A stretch of 8,594 bases of DNA from DATEPR01 sp036503065 (GCA_036503065.1 DASXXM010000486.1:1-8594); one strand, 5' to 3'. Numbered from the stretch's first letter, positions 1-6,883 are shown. The notes: a model not told the origin generated them from the sequence alone. Made by a program: numbers and translations.

Positions 1-1259
1 GCGTGGTACGCGGCGAGCAGCTTCGTGCCTTCCATGTCCCGCACCAACAGCTGCGCCGGCATGCCGTCGGCCCGCACGCCGACCAGCACGTTCTGCAGGT
101 GCGGTTCGAGCACCACGCCGTGCTCGAAGAACGCGGCCAGCACCGGCGGCACCAGCAGTCGCAGGTACGCCTGCCACCAGGCCAGCACGCGGTCGCCAAC
201 CAGGTGCGACACGTGGGCCGCCGACAGCGGGTACTCGTCCGCGACCGCCGCCGCCAGCAGCGCCGTAACGCCGGGCCGCAGGTGCCGGGCCAGCCCTTCC
301 CGCACGATCAGGCCGAACCCCTCGAACAGCTCGCGGTCGCCGAGGTCGACCGTGCGGTAGCCGGGTTCCCGCAGGACGTGGCAACCGAGATCGACCGTGT
401 CCAGCAGTTCGGTCAGCGCGACCGCGGCGGCCAGTTCGTAGGCCGAGTTCTTGCGGACGCAGTTGGTGATGCGCACGTTGAGGCTGAACTTGAGAAAGCC
501 CGCGCCGCAGTGCAAGGTGCGCACCGACGCCGTTGGAGTACACAGTGGACCGGCAGTGCCCAGGTCCAGCAGGCGGCCGTCGGCCAGCGCGGCGGCCATC
601 GTGTCGTTGTGCCGCAACAGTTCGAACTGCCACGGATGCACCGGCAGCAGCCGATATCCGGCCGGCACCGGGCGCAACTGGTCCACAAGGGACAGATTGT
701 CGCCGGCCACGGTCCGTTCGCGCACCACGTCCGCACGGGCCGCCAGATACCGCAGCCGAACCTGGGCACCCAGCTCCGGCGCGTACGCCTGCCACCCGGC
801 GGAACGGGACTTCGGCGTCGGATGGAACCGGTGGCCCAGCGGCAGGGACTGCTCGGACTTCAGGTACCGGTCGCCGGCTGACGTCCCGCATCGCAGCGAC
901 TCCTCCGTCACCTCGTGGCTGGTCGCGACCTGGGCCAGGAACTCCTCGTTGACCACGCCGGTGGCCAGAGTCAGCTCGTCCGCGAGCCGTTCGGCCAGTT
1001 CGCGCCAGTGCAGTTCGTCCCACCCGTCGAACACCGGGCCGGTGAACCGGTGCGCGCCGGCCAGCGACCTGCGCCGGACCGCGACGCGCAACGTCCGGTC
1101 CAGTCGGGCGAGTGTCAGGTGCAGTTCGTCGCCGACCAACGTCGCCTGCCGTTCCGGTCCGGCGACCTCGCGGATGAAGCAGTTGAGCAGGGTGTGGGCG
1201 ACGACGTGATCTGCGGACACGGTCGTCCGGCGGTCCAGGCCAATGGTCGAGCTGGGCAT
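1..1259 (-). CDS. IucA/IucC family NIS siderophore synthetase (second in operon; 3' end cut by window edge)
   Basis: This is an NRPS-independent siderophore synthetase. The family uses ATP to adenylate a carboxylate, typically citrate, and condenses it with an amine or alcohol in the cytoplasm. The frame stays open from ATG 1259 to the left edge (419 complete codons; relatives are about 580-620 aa, so roughly the last quarter is missing). Family landmarks in order: AHTLLNCFIREV near residues 21-32, GHRFHPTPKSRS (142-153), the HPWQ motif (208-211), FLKFSLNVRITN (255-266), EPHLQN (385-390) and LLVRDMEG (404-411), which belong to the nucleotide/carboxylate site. A Shine-Dalgarno GGGAG (1272-1268) sits 8 nt before the ATG, and the ATG follows directly on the upstream gene's TGA, so translational coupling is likely. 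It is the third gene of an iron-box-controlled operon. The motifs make the family certain. The substrate cannot be read from sequence. Confidence 0.93.
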   Translation of the reverse strand, partial: MPSSTIGLDRRTTVSADHVVAHTLLNCFIREVAGPERQATLVGDELHLTLARLDRTLRVAVRRRSLAGAHRFTGPVFDGWDELHWRELAERLADELTLATGVVNEEFLAQVATSHEVTEESLRCGTSAGDRYLKSEQSLPLGHRFHPTPKSRSAGWQAYAPELGAQVRLRYLAARADVVRERTVAGDNLSLVDQLRPVPAGYRLLPVHPWQFELLRHNDTMAAALADGRLLDLGTAGPLCTPTASVRTLHCGAGFLKFSLNVRITNCVRKNSAYELAAAVALTELLDTVDLGCHVLREPGYRTVDLGDRELFEGFGLIVREGLARHLRPGVTALLAAAVADEYPLSAAHVSHLVGDRVLAWWQAYLRLLVPPVLAAFFEHGVVLEPHLQNVLVGVRADGMPAQLLVRDMEGTKLLAAYH

Positions 1260-2858
1260 TCAGGGTGCTCCCGTGGTTCGTGACGTATGAGGACCGGCCA
1301 GGTAGTTCGGTCCGGTGCGTTGGTAGAACTTGTTGACGTCCGCCGCGCCGGACCGCTGTTTGGACAGCAACGTGCCGGCGGTGACCATCGCCTTCACCGG
1401 CAGGCGGTGCGCGTCCAGCGTGCTGGCCCGCAGCAACCTGGTGTCCGCGTCCGGTGGGTGGCGGTCGATCGCGGCGGCCAGCAGGTCCCGGATCAGTGCC
1501 AGTCCTGCACCGCGGTCCGGCTCGGGCAGGCCGAACACGATCGCCCCGGCGCACAGGTGCAACGTGATCGTGGTGAACACGTCGATCAGCGGCTCGGTGT
1601 CGGTGACCAGGATGCGTCGGTCGTCCAGTGACGCGGGATCGAACGGCACCGGCAGCCGGTCCGCGCGCAGCCGTGGCCCGTCGTTGTCCTTGAGCAGCAG
1701 CCGGATGCCGGTGCCGTCGAAGACCAGCGACACGTTCTGCTGGTGCGATTCCAGGGCCAGCCCGTAGCGCAGCAGCAGCGTCGTCTGGAAGTCCAGCAGC
1801 GGCGCCAGATAGCCGGCCAGCAGGGCCAGCCGGTCGCCGCCGCAGTACCGGCTCGCCAGCTCGTCCAGCACCGTGCCGCCGTCCGCCGTGCGGGCCGGCA
1901 GTGCGGCCAGCGGCACGATCTCGGCCGCGGCGAGTTCCGGTGGGTAGCGGCGCACCAGGAAGGCGAGCAGTTCGTCGTCGGCGTGCTGGTAGGTCTGCTC
2001 GTCGGCCAGCAGGATCCGGTCGGCGAAGGCGGGCTCGCCGGCCAGGATCGCGGCCAGCAGTCGCTGCGTGACCGCGCCGTCGACGAGGGTGCCCGGCTTG
2101 ATGGTGCGGCGATTGCGCAGGCCCAACGTGCTCGTCGGCAGCGGCAGCTTCAGGTGGGTTGCCGGGTCGGCAAGTACGGCGACGGTGCGCATGGGCAGCG
2201 TCGGCAGCACGTCGAGTCGGCTCAGGCGGGTCGGCACCGCGGTGAGCGGGTGCACCGGGAACGGCACCAGGCCGCCGTCCAGTTCCGGCCACCAGTCCGG
2301 CAGTGTGCCGGCCGACGTGACCCGTTCGGCCGGCACACCGGCCCAGCGCAGCGTGAAGGCCGAGTGGTGTTCCGGCGCGTAGCGCAACTGGTCGTCCGGA
2401 CGCACGCCGATGCGGGCGTGGCCGGTCGGGTGGACCGGATGGCCCTGGTACGCCGCCAGCGCGTCGTAGCGCAGCGCCCCGAGCATCCCCGTGCGCGGTC
2501 GATCGGCCATTCGGCCCAGCGCGGTCGCACGATGGTCTTGCTGTGTGCGCAAGGTTTCCAGGGCTGCCCGGCACTCGTGGCCGAACGCGTCGAAGCCGTC
2601 CAGATCCGCCGGATCGACCCGTTGCCGCAACAGCGCCAACACCGAAGCCAGGTCCGCGTACACGTGGCCGTCGCAGGTCACGACCGGCTCGCGCACCGCG
2701 AGATCACACAGGAAACCGTCCTGGCGCACCGGGATCTCCGCAGTGCGGCCGCCGTGCTCGAAACGCAACTTGCCGTCCACAACGGAGCCACGAGACCGGA
2801 TGCCCTGGAAGTCCTCGCGCAGCAACGTGTCCAGCACCATGCGGAGCAGCTCAGCCAC
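1260..2858 (-). CDS. IucA/IucC family NIS siderophore synthetase (first in operon)
   Basis: A second cytoplasmic NIS synthetase, 532 aa, slightly short for the family (about 580-620). Landmarks: GHPVHPTGHARIG (139-151), FPVHPLTAV (200-208), HLKLPL (235-240), ESHQQN (370-375) and LLLKDNDG (387-394). HPLT replaces the usual HPWQ seen in its neighbour, and KDNDG replaces RD(F/M)EG, so this copy has diverged and probably uses a different substrate, for example a later condensation step. The start is GTG at 2858. It overlaps the stop of the ATP-grasp gene by 8 bp and has GGGAG (2867-2863) 4 nt upstream, which is close but usable. An in-frame ATG at 2840 has no obvious ribosome site. The gene ends in TGA immediately before the ATG of the next synthetase. 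Two different synthetases side by side fit a siderophore with two amide or ester bonds to citrate. This is inference. Confidence 0.92.
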   Translation of the reverse strand: MAELLRMVLDTLLREDFQGIRSRGSVVDGKLRFEHGGRTAEIPVRQDGFLCDLAVREPVVTCDGHVYADLASVLALLRQRVDPADLDGFDAFGHECRAALETLRTQQDHRATALGRMADRPRTGMLGALRYDALAAYQGHPVHPTGHARIGVRPDDQLRYAPEHHSAFTLRWAGVPAERVTSAGTLPDWWPELDGGLVPFPVHPLTAVPTRLSRLDVLPTLPMRTVAVLADPATHLKLPLPTSTLGLRNRRTIKPGTLVDGAVTQRLLAAILAGEPAFADRILLADEQTYQHADDELLAFLVRRYPPELAAAEIVPLAALPARTADGGTVLDELASRYCGGDRLALLAGYLAPLLDFQTTLLLRYGLALESHQQNVSLVFDGTGIRLLLKDNDGPRLRADRLPVPFDPASLDDRRILVTDTEPLIDVFTTITLHLCAGAIVFGLPEPDRGAGLALIRDLLAAAIDRHPPDADTRLLRASTLDAHRLPVKAMVTAGTLLSKQRSGAADVNKFYQRTGPNYLAGPHTSRTTGAP

Positions 2859-4038
2859 GGATCTCCCAGCGCTGCGCGGCCAGGAACTCGGCCGCGACCC
2901 GGTCCACAGTGGCCTGGTCGGTGCCGATCGAGCGCAGCACGCCCAGGTAGTCCCGGTTGGTGTTGGTCACCGGCCGGTCGTCGCCGATCTCCCGCAACGG
3001 CCGGTACACCAGCGAAACGCCGTCCCGCTCGTCGTCGCCTGCCGGGGGAGCGGCGACCAGTAGGCCGTCGCGGTCCGCGCACGGATAGTCGACGCGGGCC
3101 CTGCGGTCGGGTCGGGCCGGCAGCGCCGCCGGCAGCGGTTCGCCCAGGTGCACCCGCAGCACGTACTCGAACAGCGGCAACCCGGTGAGCCTTGCCAACA
3201 ACAGGTCGCACTGGTCGCCGATGGCGCGATAGTTGACCTCGATCAGCCGCACCCGGTCGCCTGCCACGACGTACTCCGTGTGGCAGGCGCCGAAGCCGAC
3301 GTCCAGCGCCGCCAGGTGGGCCAGCACGGCACGCACCTCACCGGGCGGCGGCGCCGGGTCGTAGACCATGCCGCGCTCGACGAAGTACGGCGGCGGCGAC
3401 AGCGTGGTCCGGAAGCCGCCGAGCACCCGGGGGGTGTGGCCGTCGCCGAGGGTGTCCAGGGTGCGCAGTTCGCCGGTGAGGAATTCCTCCACGACCAGCG
3501 GCAGGCCCGGCTTGCGCCGCCAGATGTCCTGGCAGGCCAACGACAACTCCCGCTGGTCGGCCACCAGCACCACGTCCTCGCTGGCCACCCCTTCCCGCGG
3601 CTTCACCACACAGGGAAACGGCGCGTCGTCGAACACGAGGCCGGGCAACACTTCCCGGCTCCAGACCAGGTCGATGCCGCGCCGCGCCAGGTGCCGGCGC
3701 ATCTGGGCCTTGTTCTTCACCCGCAGCGCGGCCCGCCAGTCCTTGGCCGGCCGGCCGACGTAGGCGGCGGCGAGCGCGGTCTGGGTCTGCAGGTGGTCGC
3801 TGTTGCTGAACACGGCGTCCCAGGGCCCGGTCCGGTCGAGGTGGTCGACGATGGCCTGGAAGTCCCGGACGTCGCAGTCGACGATCTCGGCGGGCGCCGC
3901 CGGGTGGCCGGCGTATGCGCGGCGGTGGGCGTCGGGTTGGCTGGTCAGCAGCGTGACGCGCAGGCCGATGGCGGCGGCCGCGGGCAGGAATCCCTCGGTT
4001 ACCGAGTCGGTGGGGTTGAGCGCGACGAGACACAGCAT
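2851..4038 (-). CDS. ATP-grasp ligase of the siderophore operon
   Basis: A 395-aa ATP-grasp enzyme of the amino-acid-ligase/carnosine-synthase type. It would activate a carboxylate as acyl-phosphate with ATP and join it to an amine in the cytoplasm. Numbered from ATG 4038: an N-terminal pre-ATP-grasp Rossmann-like region (1-100); a segment VKNKAQMRRHL (107-117); the ATP-binding lysine in VVKP (K146); the adenine-binding VVEEFL (about 182-187, E184/E185); and the C-terminal IEVNYR (E267, N269, R271), which supplies metal and phosphate ligands. The catalytic set looks complete. The start is chosen at 4038 because GAGG (4051-4048) lies 9 nt upstream of it, whereas the in-frame ATG at 4047 touches that same GAGG. 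It is the first gene of the operon, behind an iron box, and overlaps the next start by 8 bp. Context suggests it builds an amino-acid-containing arm of the siderophore, like PvsA in vibrioferrin synthesis. The substrate is unknown. Confidence 0.88.
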   Translation of the reverse strand: MLCLVALNPTDSVTEGFLPAAAAIGLRVTLLTSQPDAHRRAYAGHPAAPAEIVDCDVRDFQAIVDHLDRTGPWDAVFSNSDHLQTQTALAAAYVGRPAKDWRAALRVKNKAQMRRHLARRGIDLVWSREVLPGLVFDDAPFPCVVKPREGVASEDVVLVADQRELSLACQDIWRRKPGLPLVVEEFLTGELRTLDTLGDGHTPRVLGGFRTTLSPPPYFVERGMVYDPAPPPGEVRAVLAHLAALDVGFGACHTEYVVAGDRVRLIEVNYRAIGDQCDLLLARLTGLPLFEYVLRVHLGEPLPAALPARPDRRARVDYPCADRDGLLVAAPPAGDDERDGVSLVYRPLREIGDDRPVTNTNRDYLGVLRSIGTDQATVDRVAAEFLAAQRWEIRG

Positions 4039-4047
4039 CGCTGGCAT

Positions 4048-4051
4048 CCTC
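4048..4051 (-). promoter_or_regulatory. Ribosome binding site deciding the ATP-grasp start
   Basis: On the minus strand GAGG is followed at once by ATG (4047) and, nine bases later, by a second in-frame ATG (4038). Only the second has normal Shine-Dalgarno spacing, so translation probably begins at 4038 and the first three codons of the longer frame are leader. Confidence 0.6.
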
Positions 4052-4068
4052 GGGGTCGGGATCGGGAT

Positions 4069-4086
4069 GCCTAAGTTAGGTTAGGC
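4069..4086. repeat. Second dyad overlapping the iron box
   Basis: GCCTAA (4069-4074) and TTAGGC (4081-4086) form a perfect inverted repeat with a 6-bp spacer, shifted about 7 bp from the main iron box. A further AGGC-TT-GCCT dyad spans 4083-4092. Overlapping dyads could let two repressor dimers bind on neighbouring faces, as known for DtxR/IdeR. They could also simply follow from the repeated TTAGG sequence. Confidence 0.5.
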
Positions 4087-4102
4087 TTGCCTGAATATGC
4101 AA
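4073..4102 (-). promoter_or_regulatory. Putative promoter of the siderophore operon
   Basis: Read on the minus strand, TTGCAT (4102-4097) and TAACTT (4078-4073) are separated by 18 bp. They resemble a -35 box (TTG start) and an actinobacterial TANNNT -10 box. Transcription would begin near 4066, giving a leader of about 28 nt that contains the GAGG ribosome site. The -10 box lies inside the iron box region, the expected arrangement for steric repression. Neither hexamer is a strong match, so confidence is moderate. Confidence 0.45.
4076..4094. promoter_or_regulatory. Iron box (DtxR/IdeR/DmdR operator)
   Basis: The 19-mer TTAGGTTAGGCTTGCCTGA matches the known consensus TTAGGTTAGSCTAACCTAA at 16 of 19 positions. 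The left half-site is perfect and the right half is weaker. It sits 38-56 bp upstream of the ATP-grasp ATG and overlaps the putative -10 and spacer. In actinobacteria this operator binds the ferrous-loaded DtxR/IdeR/DmdR repressor, so the operon should be silent in iron-replete cells and induced by iron starvation. The location in front of siderophore genes strongly supports the call. Confidence 0.87.
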
Positions 4103-4120
4103 GATCGACACGGCGGAGAT

Positions 4121-4146
4121 CACACGAACGGGAGCACACGAACGGG
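4121..4146. repeat. Tandem 12-nt direct repeat upstream of the siderophore promoter
   Basis: CACACGAACGGG occurs twice (4121-4132 and 4135-4146), separated by AG, a 14-bp period. It lies between the end of the EAL/GGDEF gene and the -35 box of the siderophore promoter, starting about 19 bp upstream of that box. The position suits an activator-binding direct repeat, but a chance local duplication is possible. Confidence 0.5.
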
Positions 4147-4152
4147 CGATGG

Positions 4153-5865
4153 TCAGCTGGCGCGATCGGCCGGCACGGCGCTGGGCCGTTCCCGGCGCAG
4201 CACGTCGACCCGGTCACTGCCCGGCCGGCCGACCACCCAACTCGACCCGGGCAGCGCCTTCGCGTGCCGCTTCAGCGGAGCGAGCAGCCGGGAGGCCTCG
4301 CGGTAGTTCAGCACCGCGCCCGCCGCGCAGACCAGCGTCGCCAGCGACACCGTGATCGGCTCGCCCTGGACGAGCCACTTCGTGTCGACCAGCCGGCTGG
4401 CCAACGGCATGAGCTGGTCAAGACCCGCAACGAACAGGAAGTCGTCACCGCCGATGTGGCCGACCCGGATGCCCGGCTGGCCGTCCGCGGCATCGGCGAG
4501 TGCCTGGCCCACCTCGCGGATCAGGTCGTCGCCCGCGGCGAACCCGAAGCGGTCGTTGACCGACTTGAACGAGTCGATGTCCAGCCAGCCCACCGCGAAC
4601 ACGTCGCCCTCGCGGATTCGCCTCGTCACCGCGCGGTCCACCGAGTCACTGCCGGGCAGCCTGGTCAGCGGGTTGAGCGCGGCCGCCTCCTGCACCTTGG
4701 TGTCCGCGATCGCCAGGACGAGGTCGGTGGCCCGCACCACGCCGAGGCACCGGTGGGCCGCGTCGACCACCACGACGTCGTCGTTGCTGCGTTCGCGCAC
4801 CGAGCCGGACAGCACGTCCAGCAGGTCGAACACGGACGCGCCGACCGGGATCACCCGTGGCTCGTCGGCCAGCCGCGCCGCGCCGCGCTTCGCGTGCAGT
4901 GCGTGGCCGTACGGGCCGGTCACCGCGAGCAGGAACCGGTTCCGATCGATTGTCCACTGTGGACGACCGGATTCGTCGAGCAGCACGACGCAACTGGCCG
5001 ACTGGTCGTCGGCCAGCGCCGTGCGCACCTCGTCCGCGGTCGCGCCGGCCGGCAGCGTGGCGGCGGGATGCATCAGCTCGGTCACCTTGGGGGTCCGCCT
5101 GCGGTCGGCCGCCTCGATCGGTGCCACCGCGATCGGTTCGCCCGCCATCGGCGTGATCGACACGTTGGTCAGCGGCCGTCGCCCGGCCGGCCGCAGCAGG
5201 TCGCCCTGGGCCAGCGACACGCCGAGCGAGCGCAGCACGGTCAGTTGGTCGTCGGTCAGCACGCCCGCGGCGACCAGCTGCATGTCGTTGGTCTCGCACA
5301 GCTGCACCAGCGACGTGACCGTGGCGCGCAGTCCGGGTTCGTGCGGCACGCCCGCGGTCAGCGAGCCGTCGATCTTCACCATGCAGATCTCCGGCCAGCC
5401 CAGCATGGTCATCGGCGCGTCACCGTCGCCGATGCCGTCCACAGCCAGCCGGAAACCCCGCGCCCGCAACAGCCGCACACCCTGCTGGAACTCCCGCCAG
5501 CGCACCGAGGAGAACGTCGGGTTCAGCTCCAGCACCACGTCCGCCGGTCGCCTGCCGGTCTCCCGCAGCGCGTCGGTCAGCGGCCCCATGGACACATGGG
5601 CCCGTGCCACCGAACTCGCGAGTATGTTCACGTGCAACGGAATTCGCGCATCGTGGTCACCGGCGCGACGAATCGCGAGCGCGGCCAGACCGTAGTCGGT
5701 CGGCGTGAGCTGACCGGTGTCTGCGGCATGACGCAGCAGGTCACGCATACTGCCGGTGGTCGGCCTTGCCAACGCCTCCACCGCCATCACGTCGCCGGTA
5801 TGCAGGTTGAACACCGGCTGGAACGCGATGTGCACGTCGTCCAACAACGCGGGCACGTCGTTCAT
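4153..5865 (-). CDS. EAL-CBS-CBS-GGDEF cyclic-di-GMP protein with a degenerate EAL domain
   Basis: A 570-aa soluble protein with no visible membrane segment. An N-terminal EAL domain (about 8-225) keeps EAL (30-32), N80, E113, D143, K164, D166 and Q220. It reads DGIGDG where active phosphodiesterases have DDFGTG (G144), and AAGVL where they have AEGVE (A200). It is therefore probably inactive and may only bind c-di-GMP. A tandem CBS pair follows (about 259-390), a likely adenine-nucleotide sensor. A C-terminal GGDEF domain (about 398-545) has LDIDSFKSVND (428-438) and GGDDF (472-476). The metal-binding acids are kept, the fourth motif residue is D instead of E, and the RxxD inhibitory site is absent (RVGH). 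It looks like a CBS-controlled diguanylate cyclase. ATG 5865 has GGAG (5873-5870) 4 nt upstream. It precedes the siderophore operon on the same strand, with a 114-bp gap holding that operon's own promoter, so co-regulation is doubtful. Confidence 0.9.
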   Translation of the reverse strand: MNDVPALLDDVHIAFQPVFNLHTGDVMAVEALARPTTGSMRDLLRHAADTGQLTPTDYGLAALAIRRAGDHDARIPLHVNILASSVARAHVSMGPLTDALRETGRRPADVVLELNPTFSSVRWREFQQGVRLLRARGFRLAVDGIGDGDAPMTMLGWPEICMVKIDGSLTAGVPHEPGLRATVTSLVQLCETNDMQLVAAGVLTDDQLTVLRSLGVSLAQGDLLRPAGRRPLTNVSITPMAGEPIAVAPIEAADRRRTPKVTELMHPAATLPAGATADEVRTALADDQSASCVVLLDESGRPQWTIDRNRFLLAVTGPYGHALHAKRGAARLADEPRVIPVGASVFDLLDVLSGSVRERSNDDVVVVDAAHRCLGVVRATDLVLAIADTKVQEAAALNPLTRLPGSDSVDRAVTRRIREGDVFAVGWLDIDSFKSVNDRFGFAAGDDLIREVGQALADAADGQPGIRVGHIGGDDFLFVAGLDQLMPLASRLVDTKWLVQGEPITVSLATLVCAAGAVLNYREASRLLAPLKRHAKALPGSSWVVGRPGSDRVDVLRRERPSAVPADRAS

Positions 5866-5894
5866 CGTGCTCCGCGGTCCGGCCAGGCGAAACC

Positions 5895-5930
5895 GGATTC
5901 ATAAGTTGTTCACGGCATCGCAAGATATTC
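5895..5930 (-). promoter_or_regulatory. Possible promoter region of the EAL/GGDEF gene
   Basis: The 115-bp gap 5866-5980 between the hydrolase stop and the EAL/GGDEF start has an AT-richer patch here. On the minus strand it includes TATCTT (5927-5922), TTGCGA (5924-5919) and TATGAA (5903-5898). Any of these could be a promoter element, but none makes a well-spaced pair. No hairpin terminator for the hydrolase gene was seen in the gap. Confidence 0.25.
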
Positions 5931-5980
5931 ACCTGTTTGGCCGTGGCGGACGTCACGCGTTCGTTGCCTCTTGTTGCGCC

Positions 5981-6847
5981 CTAGGCCTTGGTGTTGGCCA
6001 CGATCGCGTCCACGACCACCGGCCACGCGCCGGGCGGAAGGTCGTGGCCCATGCCCGGCACGGCCAGCCACGTGGCGCCGGGGACGGCCGCGACCGTCGC
6101 CTCGCCGCCGCTGATGTTGACCAGCGGGTCGTCGGTGCCGTGGATGACCAGGGTCGGCACCGTGACCGAACGCAGGCCCGCCGTCCGGTCCGGCGACCCG
6201 ATGATGGCGGCCGTCTGGCGCAGCGCGCCGGCCGGGTTGAAGGCCCTGTCGTACGCGGCGGCCGCCTTGGCGCGCTGCTCGTCGTCGGTGGCCGGGTAGG
6301 CGGGCGAGCTGAGCAGCTGGAGCCCGACGAGGCCCTGCTCGATCGCTTCGTCCCGACTGGTCGCGGGCGGCCGGGTCAGCAGGGCGAGTGTCGCCGGGGT
6401 GCCCTGGCCCACATTCGGGTCACCGGTGGTGGACATGATCGAACACAGGCTCAGTACCCGGTCGGGGTGGTCGATCACGAACTGCTGCGCGATCATGCCG
6501 CCCATGGACGCGCCCACCACGTGCGCCTTCGCGAAGCCGAGCGCGTCGAACAGCCCCGCGACGTCGTCGGCGAAGTCGGACATCAGGTACGGCACCGTGC
6601 TCCGGTCGCCGCCCAGGATCGCGGCCAGGTCCGGCATCGGCAGGTCGTTCAGGTGGGTCGACAGGCCGACGTCCCGGTTGTCGAACCGCACCACCCGGAA
6701 ACCCCGGTCGGCGATCAGCTGGCAGAACTCCGCCGGCCAGCCCAGCAACTGCGTGCCGAGGCCCATGACCAGCACCAGCGGCGGGTCGGCCGGGTCGCCG
6801 TAGGACTCGTATGCCAACTGCAGGCCGTTGCTCTCCACGTGGGGCAT
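5981..6847 (-). CDS. Alpha/beta hydrolase (RdmC-like esterase family)
   Basis: A 288-aa cytoplasmic alpha/beta-hydrolase fold enzyme of usual length. The oxyanion-hole region is VLVMGLGTQ (25-33), followed by VVRFDNRDVGLST (52-64). The nucleophile elbow GASMGG puts Ser at 114. The acid is D240 in HGTDDPL and the base is H268 in GMGHD, so the triad is complete. The FDNRD-G-S segment resembles aclacinomycin methylesterase (RdmC)-type esterases, a large actinobacterial group with many substrates, so the substrate is unknown. ATG 6847 has AGGA (6859-6856) 8 nt upstream. The frame stays open further upstream, but that part runs antisense through the neighbouring dNTPase gene and is not protein-like. 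It is divergent from the dNTPase across 73 bp. The EAL/GGDEF gene lies downstream on the same strand after 115 bp, so a shared transcript is possible. Confidence 0.9.
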   Translation of the reverse strand: MPHVESNGLQLAYESYGDPADPPLVLVMGLGTQLLGWPAEFCQLIADRGFRVVRFDNRDVGLSTHLNDLPMPDLAAILGGDRSTVPYLMSDFADDVAGLFDALGFAKAHVVGASMGGMIAQQFVIDHPDRVLSLCSIMSTTGDPNVGQGTPATLALLTRPPATSRDEAIEQGLVGLQLLSSPAYPATDDEQRAKAAAAYDRAFNPAGALRQTAAIIGSPDRTAGLRSVTVPTLVIHGTDDPLVNISGGEATVAAVPGATWLAVPGMGHDLPPGAWPVVVDAIVANTKA

Positions 6848-6883
6848 GCCCGCGATCCTGCCAGATGCCGCGTGTCGCGCACC

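Noticed and set aside
3..881. 292-codon plus-strand frame at the left edge
   Set aside because: It mirrors the minus-strand IucA/IucC gene, which has HPWQ, HPTPKSRS and RDMEG motifs in frame; the plus translation is low in motif content.
1743..3188. Long plus-strand frame (481 codons) opposite the siderophore genes
   Set aside because: It is antisense to the clear IucA/IucC and ATP-grasp genes. Its translation is rich in Arg, Gln, Gly and Pro with no motif, a usual artefact of GC-rich codon bias.
4039..4047. ATG 4047 as start of the ATP-grasp gene
   Set aside because: The GAGG ribosome site abuts this ATG with no spacer, while ATG 4038 has a normal 9-nt spacing.
4087..5904. 605-codon plus-strand frame opposite the EAL/GGDEF gene
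   Set aside because: The composition is dominated by His, Arg, Gln and Val with no domain, while the minus strand carries EAL, CBS and GGDEF motifs throughout.
5741..5956. Short minus-strand frame across the EAL/GGDEF start
   Set aside because: It is out of frame with the EAL domain, covers the gap and the gene's 5' end, and shows no motif. It looks like a shadow.
5941..5980. Possible terminator hairpin after the hydrolase gene
   Set aside because: Only 4-bp arms (CGTG/CACG) were found, with no convincing stem or T-tract.
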